Shown in pieces: positions 8,701-15,255 of a stretch of DNA of 19,404 nt. The DNA comes from an uncultured Muribaculaceae bacterium. GTDB taxonomy: Bacteria > Bacteroidota > Bacteroidia > Bacteroidales > Muribaculaceae. Position 1 is the stretch's first letter. Every line of letters begins with the position of its first letter. Below the pieces are notes generated by a model. It was not told where the DNA came from. It did no database searches and saw only the letters and a program-made list of their open reading frames with translations. The position numbers were made by a program, and so were the translations under genes. Where the stretch lies: the NCBI GenBank assembly GCA_910578035.1, contig CAJTOB010000019.1, positions 1 through 19,404 on the forward strand, read 5' to 3'.

Positions 8701-9822
8701 ATCTTCGCCCGCTTTTACCGGGCAAGAGAGAACCATTCGGCCGGAATCGCCGGTGTAGGTATCGGACTCGACCTTTGCCGTCAGCTCACACTGCTGCACC
8801 ACGGCTCTATAACAGGTTGCAACCGCTCCGACGGAATCCACGGAAGCACCTTCACCGTCCGCATACCTCTTGGCGAATCGGCATATTCGCCGGAAGAACT
8901 TCAGCAACGCAGCGAGAATGCAGGAGATACGCCCGACAAACACTTAGCCATAAGCAACATACAACCGGTGCAGAATGTCGACATGCCAAAGCGGAAACGA
9001 ATAGCCTCGCCCCGCCACATTCTCGTTGTCGACGACGACATCGAACTTCGCGACTATATACGCCGCCATCTCGAAGAATCAGGCTATAAGACAGCAACCG
9101 CCGACAATGGCTCCGACGCTCTCAAAGTGATACACGAGTGCAATATCGACCTTGTGGTCTGCGATGTGAAAATGCCTGTGATGGACGGCCTCACCTTCCT
9201 TCGGCTAATGAAATCGAACGTCGACACGCATCATATTCCCGTAATAATACTCAGCTCTAAAAACGACATCGCCGACCGTATCGAAGGTTGGGACCGCGGT
9301 GCCGACGGCTATCTCGGAAAACCCTTCAATATCGAGGAACTCGATACAATGATTGACAATCTGATAGGGAACCGCCTGCGCCTCAAAGGCAAGTTCTCGG
9401 GCGCTCAGGATACAGAAGCGAAAATTGCGCCACCCGAACTCAAAGGTAACGACGAGGCTCTGATGGAAAAAATAATGCGCATCATCAACGATCAGATCGA
9501 CAATCCCGAACTAAACGTCGAAATGCTCGGGCAGAGCGCCGGCATAAGCCGCGTGCAGCTCCACCGCAAGCTCAAAGACCTCATCGGCATGACTCCGAGC
9601 GATTTCATACGCAACATACGCCTCAAACGCGCTTGCAGACTCCTGCAGAAGCCCGATGTCGAAGTGACACAAGTGGCTTATGCCGTAGGATTCTCCTCTC
9701 AGCCTCACTTCTCCACTGCCTTCAAACGCTACACCGGCTTCTCGCCGACAGAGTACCGGCAGCGCTGCCTTCGCGGTGATGTGCCTCCTGAGCCGAAAAA
9801 TCCAATTACAGACCACATATGA
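5797..9822 (+). CDS. Hybrid two-component system sensor histidine kinase/response regulator (HTCS)
   Basis: This inner-membrane protein joins sensor, kinase, receiver and DNA-binding parts in 1341 residues, the usual HTCS size. A signal peptide or N-terminal anchor covers residues 1-27. Periplasmic Reg_prop beta-propeller repeats follow to about 670; examples are FLWIATDSGLLKFDG, VWIGLYGGISCYD and CWIGTKRGLNYLP. A Y_Y_Y domain spans about 675-742 and a membrane helix about 763-785. The HisKA domain has phospho-acceptor His806 in SHDIRSPIT. The HATPase domain has its N-box near 920, DTGIGLG near 956 and GVGIGLDL near 987. The receiver domain begins near 1074 with ILVVDDD and has phospho-acceptor Asp1123. 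An AraC-type double helix-turn-helix covers about 1223-1321. HTCS proteins bind an oligosaccharide in the periplasm and activate their PUL. Context predicts a xylo-oligosaccharide, possibly decorated. Its TGA overlaps the esterase ATG. All key residues are intact. Confidence 0.95.
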   Translation: MTTLFRIIYRLLLLGIAFCCTLPASASQTGRMFSDPSFTTGTYLGFCRDSDGFLWIATDSGLLKFDGNNYILYRHEENDPRSLSDSRLLNVISDSKGRIWATSSNGLNLYDPDSDSFKRIKLPSMNYDGYIIDICEQNDGTITFIVAGTGLYVVDESGDEPAAVRYMLNLPDETEQVCLSQNRQGHFYIGTRHGKVYSISPNGNPTTIDVADGYITDIEVEADGNILVSSVNDIYRIYPDEQNRVESIMSEDNARMHVNNFTRGIDDSVYFSTSCSGIWKIEAGKKTVQPCTQIYLPSIDLWNVKLGAIYADPEGNLWLGCHYKGIAYIPFNSIPFNYYPVAEALPDFKGGIDGFAVCDDKIILGYGNELGILSADGNRISQHRIPVKGTVCSIYPTNSDRILIGVSNDGIWEMSLPSGKLRRILTLPGKYPSMIMCELPGGELLVGFHGLGLMKYDPISQSRKWYESNPHGGRLNNPFFSSMKMSNDCSKVWIGLYGGISCYDIASDELMPLDQSPFIKGATYALAPQPDGSVLAGTSHGLIHYDTDGNMRRKYTTLEGLTDNDIRSITVDSSGDCWIGTKRGLNYLPADSDKIAVYYGGYGLFENKFPFGAVFSDNKIVLGSDLGLTMFFSDSIPAVGFDRKIQATSIILNGDRINRTTTIDGVSVIKDEEPLALRLPYKDNSLTIKLSALDFRDAANVRYMWRISGYSDEWTLTAPGENVVYLPHLDPGLYRLCIKAVDNNVSSDETIITIAISTPWYMSGLAKAIYAIILLSLIILSVTVMEKKREEKSNEAKIRFFIDVSHDIRSPITLILTPLESLLKEPFPPAVKEKLRTMYRNGQRILSLVNQLLDLRKIEKGGMRLLCRRTDLGSFIGELIDMFKPQAADKKISLEFHDEGSVPDQVWIDRDNLDKILVNIISNAIKYTPDGGNIDVVLKGVHDDNLGSCAEISVVDTGIGLGNKTQEQIFARFYRARENHSAGIAGVGIGLDLCRQLTLLHHGSITGCNRSDGIHGSTFTVRIPLGESAYSPEELQQRSENAGDTPDKHLAISNIQPVQNVDMPKRKRIASPRHILVVDDDIELRDYIRRHLEESGYKTATADNGSDALKVIHECNIDLVVCDVKMPVMDGLTFLRLMKSNVDTHHIPVIILSSKNDIADRIEGWDRGADGYLGKPFNIEELDTMIDNLIGNRLRLKGKFSGAQDTEAKIAPPELKGNDEALMEKIMRIINDQIDNPELNVEMLGQSAGISRVQLHRKLKDLIGMTPSDFIRNIRLKRACRLLQKPDVEVTQVAYAVGFSSQPHFSTAFKRYTGFSPTEYRQRCLRGDVPPEPKNPITDHI

Positions 9823-11432
9823 AAATAAAAAAACTCAGCGTCATCGCCGGTGTTCTCATGACCCCGGCAATAGCCTCGGCTGTCGTGAGTCTGCCTGCGG
9901 TTCTTTCCGACGGTGTCATTCTGCAGCGCGACCGCCCTGTAGTGATATGGGGCAAAGCCGACCCCGGCGAAAAAATTGATGTAAGGATCGCAAACCGCCA
10001 CGCATCGGCCCGGGCGGCGGCAGACAGCACATGGAGTGTCACCCTGAAACCGATAAAAGCCGGCGGACCATATACACTTGATGTAAACGGCCGGAAAATA
10101 GACGATGTGCTCTTCGGAGACCTTTATCTATGCTCAGGCCAAAGCAATATGGAGCTGATGGTAAGCCGCGTCACCGATTTTTTTCGCGACGAAATCGATA
10201 GCTATTCCAACGATTATATCCGCGAGTTCAAGACGCCGAAAGAATATGCGTTCCACGGCCCGCGTGCCGATGTCAGCCCCTCGCAATGGAAGAAAATACA
10301 CCCGGGAGAAGTGGAAAAATTCGGTGCCCTGGTATATTTCATGGCTAAGGAATTGTATGAACGGAACGGAGGCGTACCCGTAGGAATAGTCAATTCAAGC
10401 TGGGGCGGTTCCAAAATAGAAAACTGGCTCAGCCACGAGGCGATATGCGACTATCCCGACATGGAATGCCGCCTGCGGCTGGTCGAAGACGATACCTATC
10501 GCGAACTTGTCGGCAAAGCAGAAGACCGCGCAGCGTATCTGTGGTATCGCACTATGACCGATACCGATCCGGGCTACAAGGGAACACACCGTGCCTCGCC
10601 TGCAACCGACGACAGCACGTGGCCCGAAGTCGAACTGCTCGGACGTGAATGGGGAACGGCCGACGGACGTCCCGCCAACGGCTCGCACTGGTTGCGGCGC
10701 AACTTCACCGTCAATGCCGCACAGGCCGGCGCACAGGCCGAACTACGTCTTGGCTGCATAGTCGATGCCGACTCCGTATGGGTCAATGGCCGCTTCGTAG
10801 GGTTCACCTCCTACCAATATCCCCCTCGCATATATAAGGTTCCTGCCGGAGTGCTCCGCGAAGGCGACAACAATGTGACCGTACGTGTGGTAAGCAATGC
10901 CGGCACGCCTCATTTCGTGCCCGAGAAACCACATAAATTCATTTTTGCCGACAACAGCGAAATATCGCTCGAAGGCAAATGGAAACATGCGGCAGGAGCC
11001 TTGATGCCAAAAGCCCCCGTCCGTACCGATTTCTTCCAGAATCCTACGGTGCTCTACAACGGTCTGATAGCGCCGATGGCAAATCTTCAGTTCAGCGGTG
11101 TCGTATGGTATCAGGGAGAATCAGACATCGATATCCGCTCGCGCTATTGCAAAATCATGAAATCACTTATCGCCGACTGGAGACAGACATTCGACAACCC
11201 CATGCTGCCTTTCTATATTGTCGAACTGGCCGATTTTCTGCACCCCTCCGACACTGGAGGCCGGGCTGCATGGCAACAGATGCGCGACGCACAGCGACAG
11301 GCCGCCGAGGAAACCGACCGTGCATATTGGATTAAAAACGGTGATATCGGCGAGTGGAACGACATTCACCCACGCGACAAAAAAACACCCGGCCGACGCA
11401 CTGCAGAAGCTATCCTGAACACGCCACAATAG
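9819..11432 (+). CDS. SGNH-type acetylesterase (sialate O-acetylesterase-like, probable acetylxylan esterase)
   Basis: This is a predicted secreted carbohydrate O-acetylesterase, here most likely deacetylating xylan or xylo-oligosaccharides. The 537-residue protein has an N-terminal signal peptide (about 1-21) and a beta domain. The nucleophile motif SGQSNM holds Ser109, NSSWGGS is at 192-198, and WYQGESD (430-436) is the third block. Asp515 and His517 in NDIHPRDK complete the triad. Residues about 245-385 look like an inserted jelly-roll or GH2-like sugar-binding domain (SHWLRRNF, VDADSVWVNGRFVGF). A similar layout is known from some PUL esterases, including CAZy family CE20, but I cannot assign the family. 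The protein ends only 20 residues past the catalytic His, without the C-terminal beta domain of many longer relatives; a terminator follows, so it looks complete. The ATG overlaps the HTCS stop (ATGA), implying translational coupling. The sialate esterase label is homology only; context favours xylan. Confidence 0.82.
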   Translation: MKIKKLSVIAGVLMTPAIASAVVSLPAVLSDGVILQRDRPVVIWGKADPGEKIDVRIANRHASARAAADSTWSVTLKPIKAGGPYTLDVNGRKIDDVLFGDLYLCSGQSNMELMVSRVTDFFRDEIDSYSNDYIREFKTPKEYAFHGPRADVSPSQWKKIHPGEVEKFGALVYFMAKELYERNGGVPVGIVNSSWGGSKIENWLSHEAICDYPDMECRLRLVEDDTYRELVGKAEDRAAYLWYRTMTDTDPGYKGTHRASPATDDSTWPEVELLGREWGTADGRPANGSHWLRRNFTVNAAQAGAQAELRLGCIVDADSVWVNGRFVGFTSYQYPPRIYKVPAGVLREGDNNVTVRVVSNAGTPHFVPEKPHKFIFADNSEISLEGKWKHAAGALMPKAPVRTDFFQNPTVLYNGLIAPMANLQFSGVVWYQGESDIDIRSRYCKIMKSLIADWRQTFDNPMLPFYIVELADFLHPSDTGGRAAWQQMRDAQRQAAEETDRAYWIKNGDIGEWNDIHPRDKKTPGRRTAEAILNTPQ

Positions 11433-11448
11433 CCTCTGACAGGGTTTT

Positions 11449-11457
11449 GATACAAAT
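11449..11457 (+). promoter_or_regulatory. GATACAAAT, possible regulator half-site before the stand-alone GH43
   Basis: GATACAAAT resembles the two GATACAAAA copies upstream of the GH43-SusC-SusD operon (13354 and 13389). It lies 90 bases before the -7 element at 11548. Its TTACAAAT/CATGATAC partner is absent and a terminator sits in between, so the evidence is weak. Confidence 0.25.
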
Positions 11458-11501
11458 ACGAACGCAACTGTGACATATGTCAACGGTTGCGTTTCGTTTT
11501 T
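11457..11501 (+). terminator. Rho-independent terminator of the HTCS-esterase unit
   Basis: AACGCAAC (11461-11468) pairs perfectly with GTTGCGTT (11486-11493). The inner part TGACATATGTCA (11471-11482) is itself a 12-base palindrome, extending the hairpin. The stem can extend at its base with one bulge. The right arm runs into TTTCGTTTTT. It begins about 25 bases after the esterase stop codon. Confidence 0.75.
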
Positions 11502-11547
11502 CATGGCATGTGTTACTTCGGTGAATACCCTCCCCGGTTCTTGTTCA

Positions 11548-11555
11548 TAATTTTG
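11548..11555 (+). promoter_or_regulatory. -7 promoter element of the stand-alone GH43 gene
   Basis: TAATTTTG is an exact TAnnTTTG match, 26 bases before ATG 11582 and downstream of the preceding terminator. It implies a very short leader. A -33 element is not obvious. Confidence 0.65.
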
Positions 11556-11581
11556 CATCGAACCAATATCACATGCATGCC

Positions 11582-13183
11582 ATGAAAAAAAACAGCCTTG
11601 GAATCGCCTTTGTGCTCTCGGTCTCCGTCTTATTCATGCCGGGATGCTCAAGCCACAGCGAAACACTTATATCTTCTGTCGAAAACCCGGTTCTGTGGGC
11701 CGATGTGCCCGACCCGGATGTAATCCGTGTCGGCGATGATTTCTATATGGTATCGACCACCATGCACCTAATGCCAGGCTGCCCCGTAATGCACTCCAAA
11801 GACCTCGTGAACTGGAGGACCATAGGATATGTATTCGACCGGCTCGAAGACACACCCCGCTACGACCTCGAAGGCGGCACTGTCTACGGCAAAGGACAGT
11901 GGGCAACATCGATACGCTATCGCGACGGCCGCTTCTACGTCCTCTTCTCGCCAAACGACCAGCCTTATAAATCCTATATATACACCACTACCGACCCCGC
12001 CGGAAAATGGGAGCTGCTCGCCCGGACAGATCATTTCCACGACGCATCTCTGCTCCTCGACGACGACGGCCGCAACTATGTATTCTACGGCGGAGGCGAC
12101 ATACGCCTGCGCGAACTGAAATCCGATTTCAGCGGCGTTGAACCCGGCGGCATCGATACGGTTGTCATACACCCAGATTCAAGCGAGACGGGCCTGCACG
12201 AAGGAAGCCGTGTGATAAAACACGATGGCAAATACTATGCTTTTGTCATATCATGGCCGTCGGGAGAACCGCGCCGCCAGCTCTGCTACCGCGCCGACAG
12301 CATCACCGGTCCGTACGAAAAGATGGTAGTGCTCCAATCGGAATTCGGAGGTTTCCCCTATGTCGGACAAGGCTGTCTGGTCGACGATAACGACGGCAAC
12401 TGGTGGGGTATAATATTTCAGGACAGGGGAGGCGTCGGCCGTATTCTCACGCTCAATCCCGCCACCTGGACCGACGGCTGGCCCATGCTTGGCGACAGCA
12501 TCGGCCACGTACCGTCGGTAATAACAAAGAAAACCGAGCCACTGCCTCACTCCGGCGTCGCCATGTCCGACGACTTTGCTGATGGCCGTAAAAATATACT
12601 CTGGCAGTGGAATCATAACCCAGTCGACAGTCTCTGGTCGCTGAGCGAACGTCCGGGCTGGCTTCGCCTCCATACCGTAGGCACAGCCGACAATATTTTT
12701 CTTGCCCGCAACACCATATCGCAGCGAATGGAAGGACCGGCATGCGAAGGAACCGTAAAAATCGACATATCGGGCATGAAAGCGGGTGACCGCGCCGGCT
12801 TTGCCGCCTGGAACGGCGACGCCGGACTTCTCACCATCGCCGACGACGGCAATGGCCGTAGACTCGTGGCACAGACCGCGTCGGTAGCTCTGGGCGAGCC
12901 GGGCCATGCCGTGACCGCAGTTGAAACCGTCGACACCGAATCGGTTACGCTTGAACACAACGAAGTATGGCTGCGTATAAATGCCGATTTCCGGCCAGGT
13001 ACCGATACCGCTACTTTCTCCTACAGCACCGACGGAGCCGAGTGGTACGAAATCGGCAAACCGTTCAAAATGCGATTCGACTACCGCCGATTCTTCATGG
13101 GCACCCGCTTTGCCATTTTCAATTACTCCACCACCGGCAATGGAGGCTACATAGACATCGACGAATTCAAATATAAAAAGTAA
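11582..13183 (+). CDS. GH43 lipoprotein (arabinofuranosidase/xylosidase) with C-terminal beta-sandwich domain
   Basis: This predicted membrane-anchored glycoside hydrolase acts on arabinose or xylose side groups or ends of xylan fragments. From ATG 11582 it has 533 residues; an in-frame ATG at 11573 is an alternative start. The signal sequence ends in the lipobox FMPGC with Cys22. The GH43 propeller spans about 35-315. Base Asp44 is in VPDPDVIRV, modulator Asp154 in HFHDASLLLDDDG and acid Glu207 in GLHEGSR. Residues about 330-533 (from SDDFADG to IDEFKYKK) form a concanavalin-like domain, as in GH43 C2-type beta-xylosidases. The overall look is close to subfamily 12, a tentative call. The gene stands alone: its own promoter lies upstream, a terminator precedes it and a strong hairpin follows. 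It differs clearly from the other two GH43 proteins of the locus, so it is not a recent duplicate. Confidence 0.88.
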   Translation: MKKNSLGIAFVLSVSVLFMPGCSSHSETLISSVENPVLWADVPDPDVIRVGDDFYMVSTTMHLMPGCPVMHSKDLVNWRTIGYVFDRLEDTPRYDLEGGTVYGKGQWATSIRYRDGRFYVLFSPNDQPYKSYIYTTTDPAGKWELLARTDHFHDASLLLDDDGRNYVFYGGGDIRLRELKSDFSGVEPGGIDTVVIHPDSSETGLHEGSRVIKHDGKYYAFVISWPSGEPRRQLCYRADSITGPYEKMVVLQSEFGGFPYVGQGCLVDDNDGNWWGIIFQDRGGVGRILTLNPATWTDGWPMLGDSIGHVPSVITKKTEPLPHSGVAMSDDFADGRKNILWQWNHNPVDSLWSLSERPGWLRLHTVGTADNIFLARNTISQRMEGPACEGTVKIDISGMKAGDRAGFAAWNGDAGLLTIADDGNGRRLVAQTASVALGEPGHAVTAVETVDTESVTLEHNEVWLRINADFRPGTDTATFSYSTDGAEWYEIGKPFKMRFDYRRFFMGTRFAIFNYSTTGNGGYIDIDEFKYKK

Positions 13184-13197
13184 TAGGTTAGAATAGT

Positions 13198-13228
13198 TCC
13201 GGCTGAGGTCTCGACAGCCTCAGCCGGA
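13198..13228 (+). terminator. Perfect hairpin after the stand-alone GH43, probable terminator
   Basis: CCGGCTGAGG (13199-13208) and CCTCAGCCGG (13218-13227) form a perfect 10-base stem around a 9-base loop; one flanking T-A pair extends it. It begins 15 bases after the stop codon. No T-run follows, so it may be a weak terminator or a 3'-end stabilising structure. Confidence 0.6.
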
Positions 13229-13290
13229 TAAGATTGGTTAAAAATTCAGTTTTGGGTAAAGGTAAAATATGATTGTCTCGCAGGGGTAGC

Positions 13291-13337
13291 AATTAAGAAA
13301 AGGAGCGAGGGCTTCGGCCCTGCTCCATTTCTTAATT
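13291..13337. terminator. Long hairpin with TTCG loop, probable bidirectional terminator or end of a small RNA
   Basis: AATTAAGAAA (13291-13300) pairs with TTTCTTAATT (13328-13337), GGAGC (13302-13306) with GCTCC (13322-13326), and AGGGC (13308-13312) with GCCCT (13317-13321) around a stable TTCG loop. That gives 20 base pairs with one mismatch and one bulged G. The A-rich left and T-rich right flanks allow termination on both strands. A strong hairpin already lies 63 bases upstream, so this one may end a separate short transcript. Confidence 0.65.
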
Positions 13338-13353
13338 AAATAACTATCAACCC

Positions 13354-13397
13354 GATACAAAATATGCTTTACAAATTCTAACGCACATGATACAAAA
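13354..13397 (+). promoter_or_regulatory. Candidate regulator operator upstream of the GH43-SusC-SusD operon
   Basis: Three direct TACAAA words start at 13356, 13370 and 13391. The last two are 21 bases apart, the half-site period typical of AraC-type proteins. The segment 13369-13393 reads TTACAAAT, 9 bases, CATGATAC, the same word pair found upstream of the GH115 operon. GATACAAAA occurs twice (13354-13362 and 13389-13397). The core ends 74 bases before the -7 element at 13468, against 53 bases at the GH115 promoter. The difference of 21 bases is about two helical turns. Binding by the HTCS is inferred. Confidence 0.5.
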
Positions 13398-13467
13398 CCC
13401 CACCACCCCATATACATAAACGCATTAAATAGAGAGATATAAAAATAAGTTAAAAAATGTCTTTAAA

Positions 13468-13475
13468 TACTTTTG
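13468..13475 (+). promoter_or_regulatory. -7 promoter element of the GH43-SusC-SusD operon
   Basis: TACTTTTG is an exact TAnnTTTG match, 21 bases before ATG 13497. An apparent in-frame TTG start at 13473 is the end of this element and is not a real initiation codon. GTTA at 13449-13452 is the only, degenerate, candidate for the -33 element. Confidence 0.7.
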
Positions 13476-13496
13476 CAAAGTAAACAAAACAGATCC

Positions 13497-15212
13497 ATGA
13501 AAACCAAGCTCTGCATTTTTCCGGTATCAGCCGCCATCATGGCATCGGCCATAGGCTGCGCCTCATCGGCGACCGATATCGAGCCACAGAACTCGCATGC
13601 AATTTTCAGTTCGTTCAGCTACGAAGGCACCGACGATTACTACGCCGACAATCCACTGGCATCCGACAGCTCGTTCTACAACCCTATCCTGCCCGGGTGG
13701 TACTCCGACCCCTCGATATGCACCAACGGCGAAGGCGACTACTACCTCGTGACCTCAACATTCACCTACTACCCCGGTGTACCCGTATTCCACAGCCGCG
13801 ATTTGGTGAACTGGAAACAGACCGGTCACGTGCTCACCCGTTCCTCACAGCTCCAGAATCTGGAAAAACAGCATGTGAGCGGCGGTATTTTTGCGCCAGA
13901 CATTGCCTATAATCCTGCCAACAAGACCTACTACATGATTACCACTAACGTAGGCTCCGGCAATTTCTTTGTAAAGACCCAGAATCCCGCGGGCGAGTGG
14001 AGCGATCCGGTCATGCTGCCCGAAGTGCAGGGCATAGACCCCGCTTTCTTCTTCGACGAAGACGGTAGGGCCTACATAGTCAACAACGACGATGCGCCCG
14101 ACAACGCTCCCGAATACCCCGGACACCGCACCGTCCGCATTGTCGAATTCGACACCGCCACCGATCGCTGTATCGGCGAACGCAAGATAATCGTGAACAA
14201 AGGCGTGCGCCCGCAGGACAAGCCGATATGGTGCGAAGGTCCGCATATCTACAAAATCAAAGGAAAATATTACCTTATGACAGCCGAAGGTGGCACCAGC
14301 ACATGGCACAGCGAGGTGATATATCGCGGCGACTCGCCTATGGGGCCGTTCACTCCGTGGGAAGGCAACCCGATACTCACACAACGCACACTCGACAGCT
14401 CACGTACCAACCCCGTGACATGTGCAGGCCATGCCGACCTCGTGCAGGGGCCCGACGGCGACTGGTGGAGCGTATTCCTTGCCTGCCGTCCTATCGAGGG
14501 CGACATGGAAAACCTTGGCCGCGAGACATTCATCATGCCTGTCAAATGGACTGAAGACGGCTGGCCATACATGACACGCGAAGGCGAGACCGTGCCGCTC
14601 CAACTTGCCAAAAAAGGCTACCTGCGCGGCGACGACTCCACATTCGGCAACTTCGCCCGAACCGACAACTTCACCGACAGCATTCTCGGACACGAATGGC
14701 TGACACTCCGCGGCTCCGCCACAGACTACTATTCGCTGAAAATCAATCCCGGCCATCTCACCTTAAAATGCGCCGATGTCAAATCGACCGAAAAAGCTGT
14801 TCTGCCCTACGTGGGACGCCGAATCCAGCATCATAAATACAACGCCGGCACACGCCTTACATTCGTGCCCGAACACGAAAAACAATGCGCCGGAATGCTC
14901 CTGTTCAAAGACGAAGTACATCAGTATTTCCTCGGCAAAGACCGCAAGGGCGACAGCCAGCGCATTGTCCTCCGCCGTATCACTGAGAACGGTACTGAAG
15001 AACTCGCCGGCAAAGAACTCGCCGCCGACAACAAGAGCCTCGATCTCCGCATAGAGTCGAAAGGCATGAAACTCGACTTCAAATACTCTACCGACAAGGG
15101 CGAGACCTGGCAGACAATAGGCGAAGACCTCGATGCCGGGTTCATGTCGACGGCAAAAGCCGGCGGATTCACCGGAACAACCGTAGGCCTCTACGCGTCT
15201 AACAACGACTAA
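13497..15212 (+). CDS. GH43 beta-xylosidase/arabinofuranosidase lipoprotein
   Basis: This predicted lipoprotein hydrolase releases xylose or arabinose from the ends of xylo-oligosaccharides. From ATG 13497 it has 571 residues. The signal sequence ends in SAIGC with Cys21 as the lipidation site. The GH43 propeller covers about 60-385. Base Asp71 is in GWYSDPSI, modulator Asp181 in QGIDPAFFFDEDG and acid Glu247 in IWCEGPH. TFTYYPGVPVFHSRDLVNW (88-106) is typical of GH43 subfamily 1-like beta-xylosidases. The C-terminal part, about 395-571, is a concanavalin-like domain (GHEWLTLRG, YNAGTRLTF, DFKYSTDKGETW). It is the first gene of an operon with SusC, 43 bases before the SusC ATG, with no promoter in between. 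A GH43 at the head of the susCD operon is less common than one behind it. Subfamily and product specificity are tentative. Confidence 0.88.
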   Translation: MKTKLCIFPVSAAIMASAIGCASSATDIEPQNSHAIFSSFSYEGTDDYYADNPLASDSSFYNPILPGWYSDPSICTNGEGDYYLVTSTFTYYPGVPVFHSRDLVNWKQTGHVLTRSSQLQNLEKQHVSGGIFAPDIAYNPANKTYYMITTNVGSGNFFVKTQNPAGEWSDPVMLPEVQGIDPAFFFDEDGRAYIVNNDDAPDNAPEYPGHRTVRIVEFDTATDRCIGERKIIVNKGVRPQDKPIWCEGPHIYKIKGKYYLMTAEGGTSTWHSEVIYRGDSPMGPFTPWEGNPILTQRTLDSSRTNPVTCAGHADLVQGPDGDWWSVFLACRPIEGDMENLGRETFIMPVKWTEDGWPYMTREGETVPLQLAKKGYLRGDDSTFGNFARTDNFTDSILGHEWLTLRGSATDYYSLKINPGHLTLKCADVKSTEKAVLPYVGRRIQHHKYNAGTRLTFVPEHEKQCAGMLLFKDEVHQYFLGKDRKGDSQRIVLRRITENGTEELAGKELAADNKSLDLRIESKGMKLDFKYSTDKGETWQTIGEDLDAGFMSTAKAGGFTGTTVGLYASNND

Positions 15213-15255
15213 AACCATAATACCTAATTCATTATCATCTATTAAATCCAAAGCA

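Noticed and set aside
11573..11581. Earlier in-frame ATG for the stand-alone GH43 lipoprotein
   Set aside because: It adds only Met-His-Ala before a standard MKKN signal start. ATG 11582 gives a normal lipoprotein signal, though the earlier start cannot be excluded.
12251..12958. 235-codon minus-strand frame opposite the stand-alone GH43
   Set aside because: It is a shadow of the GH43 reading frame, with no recognisable motif and no promoter.
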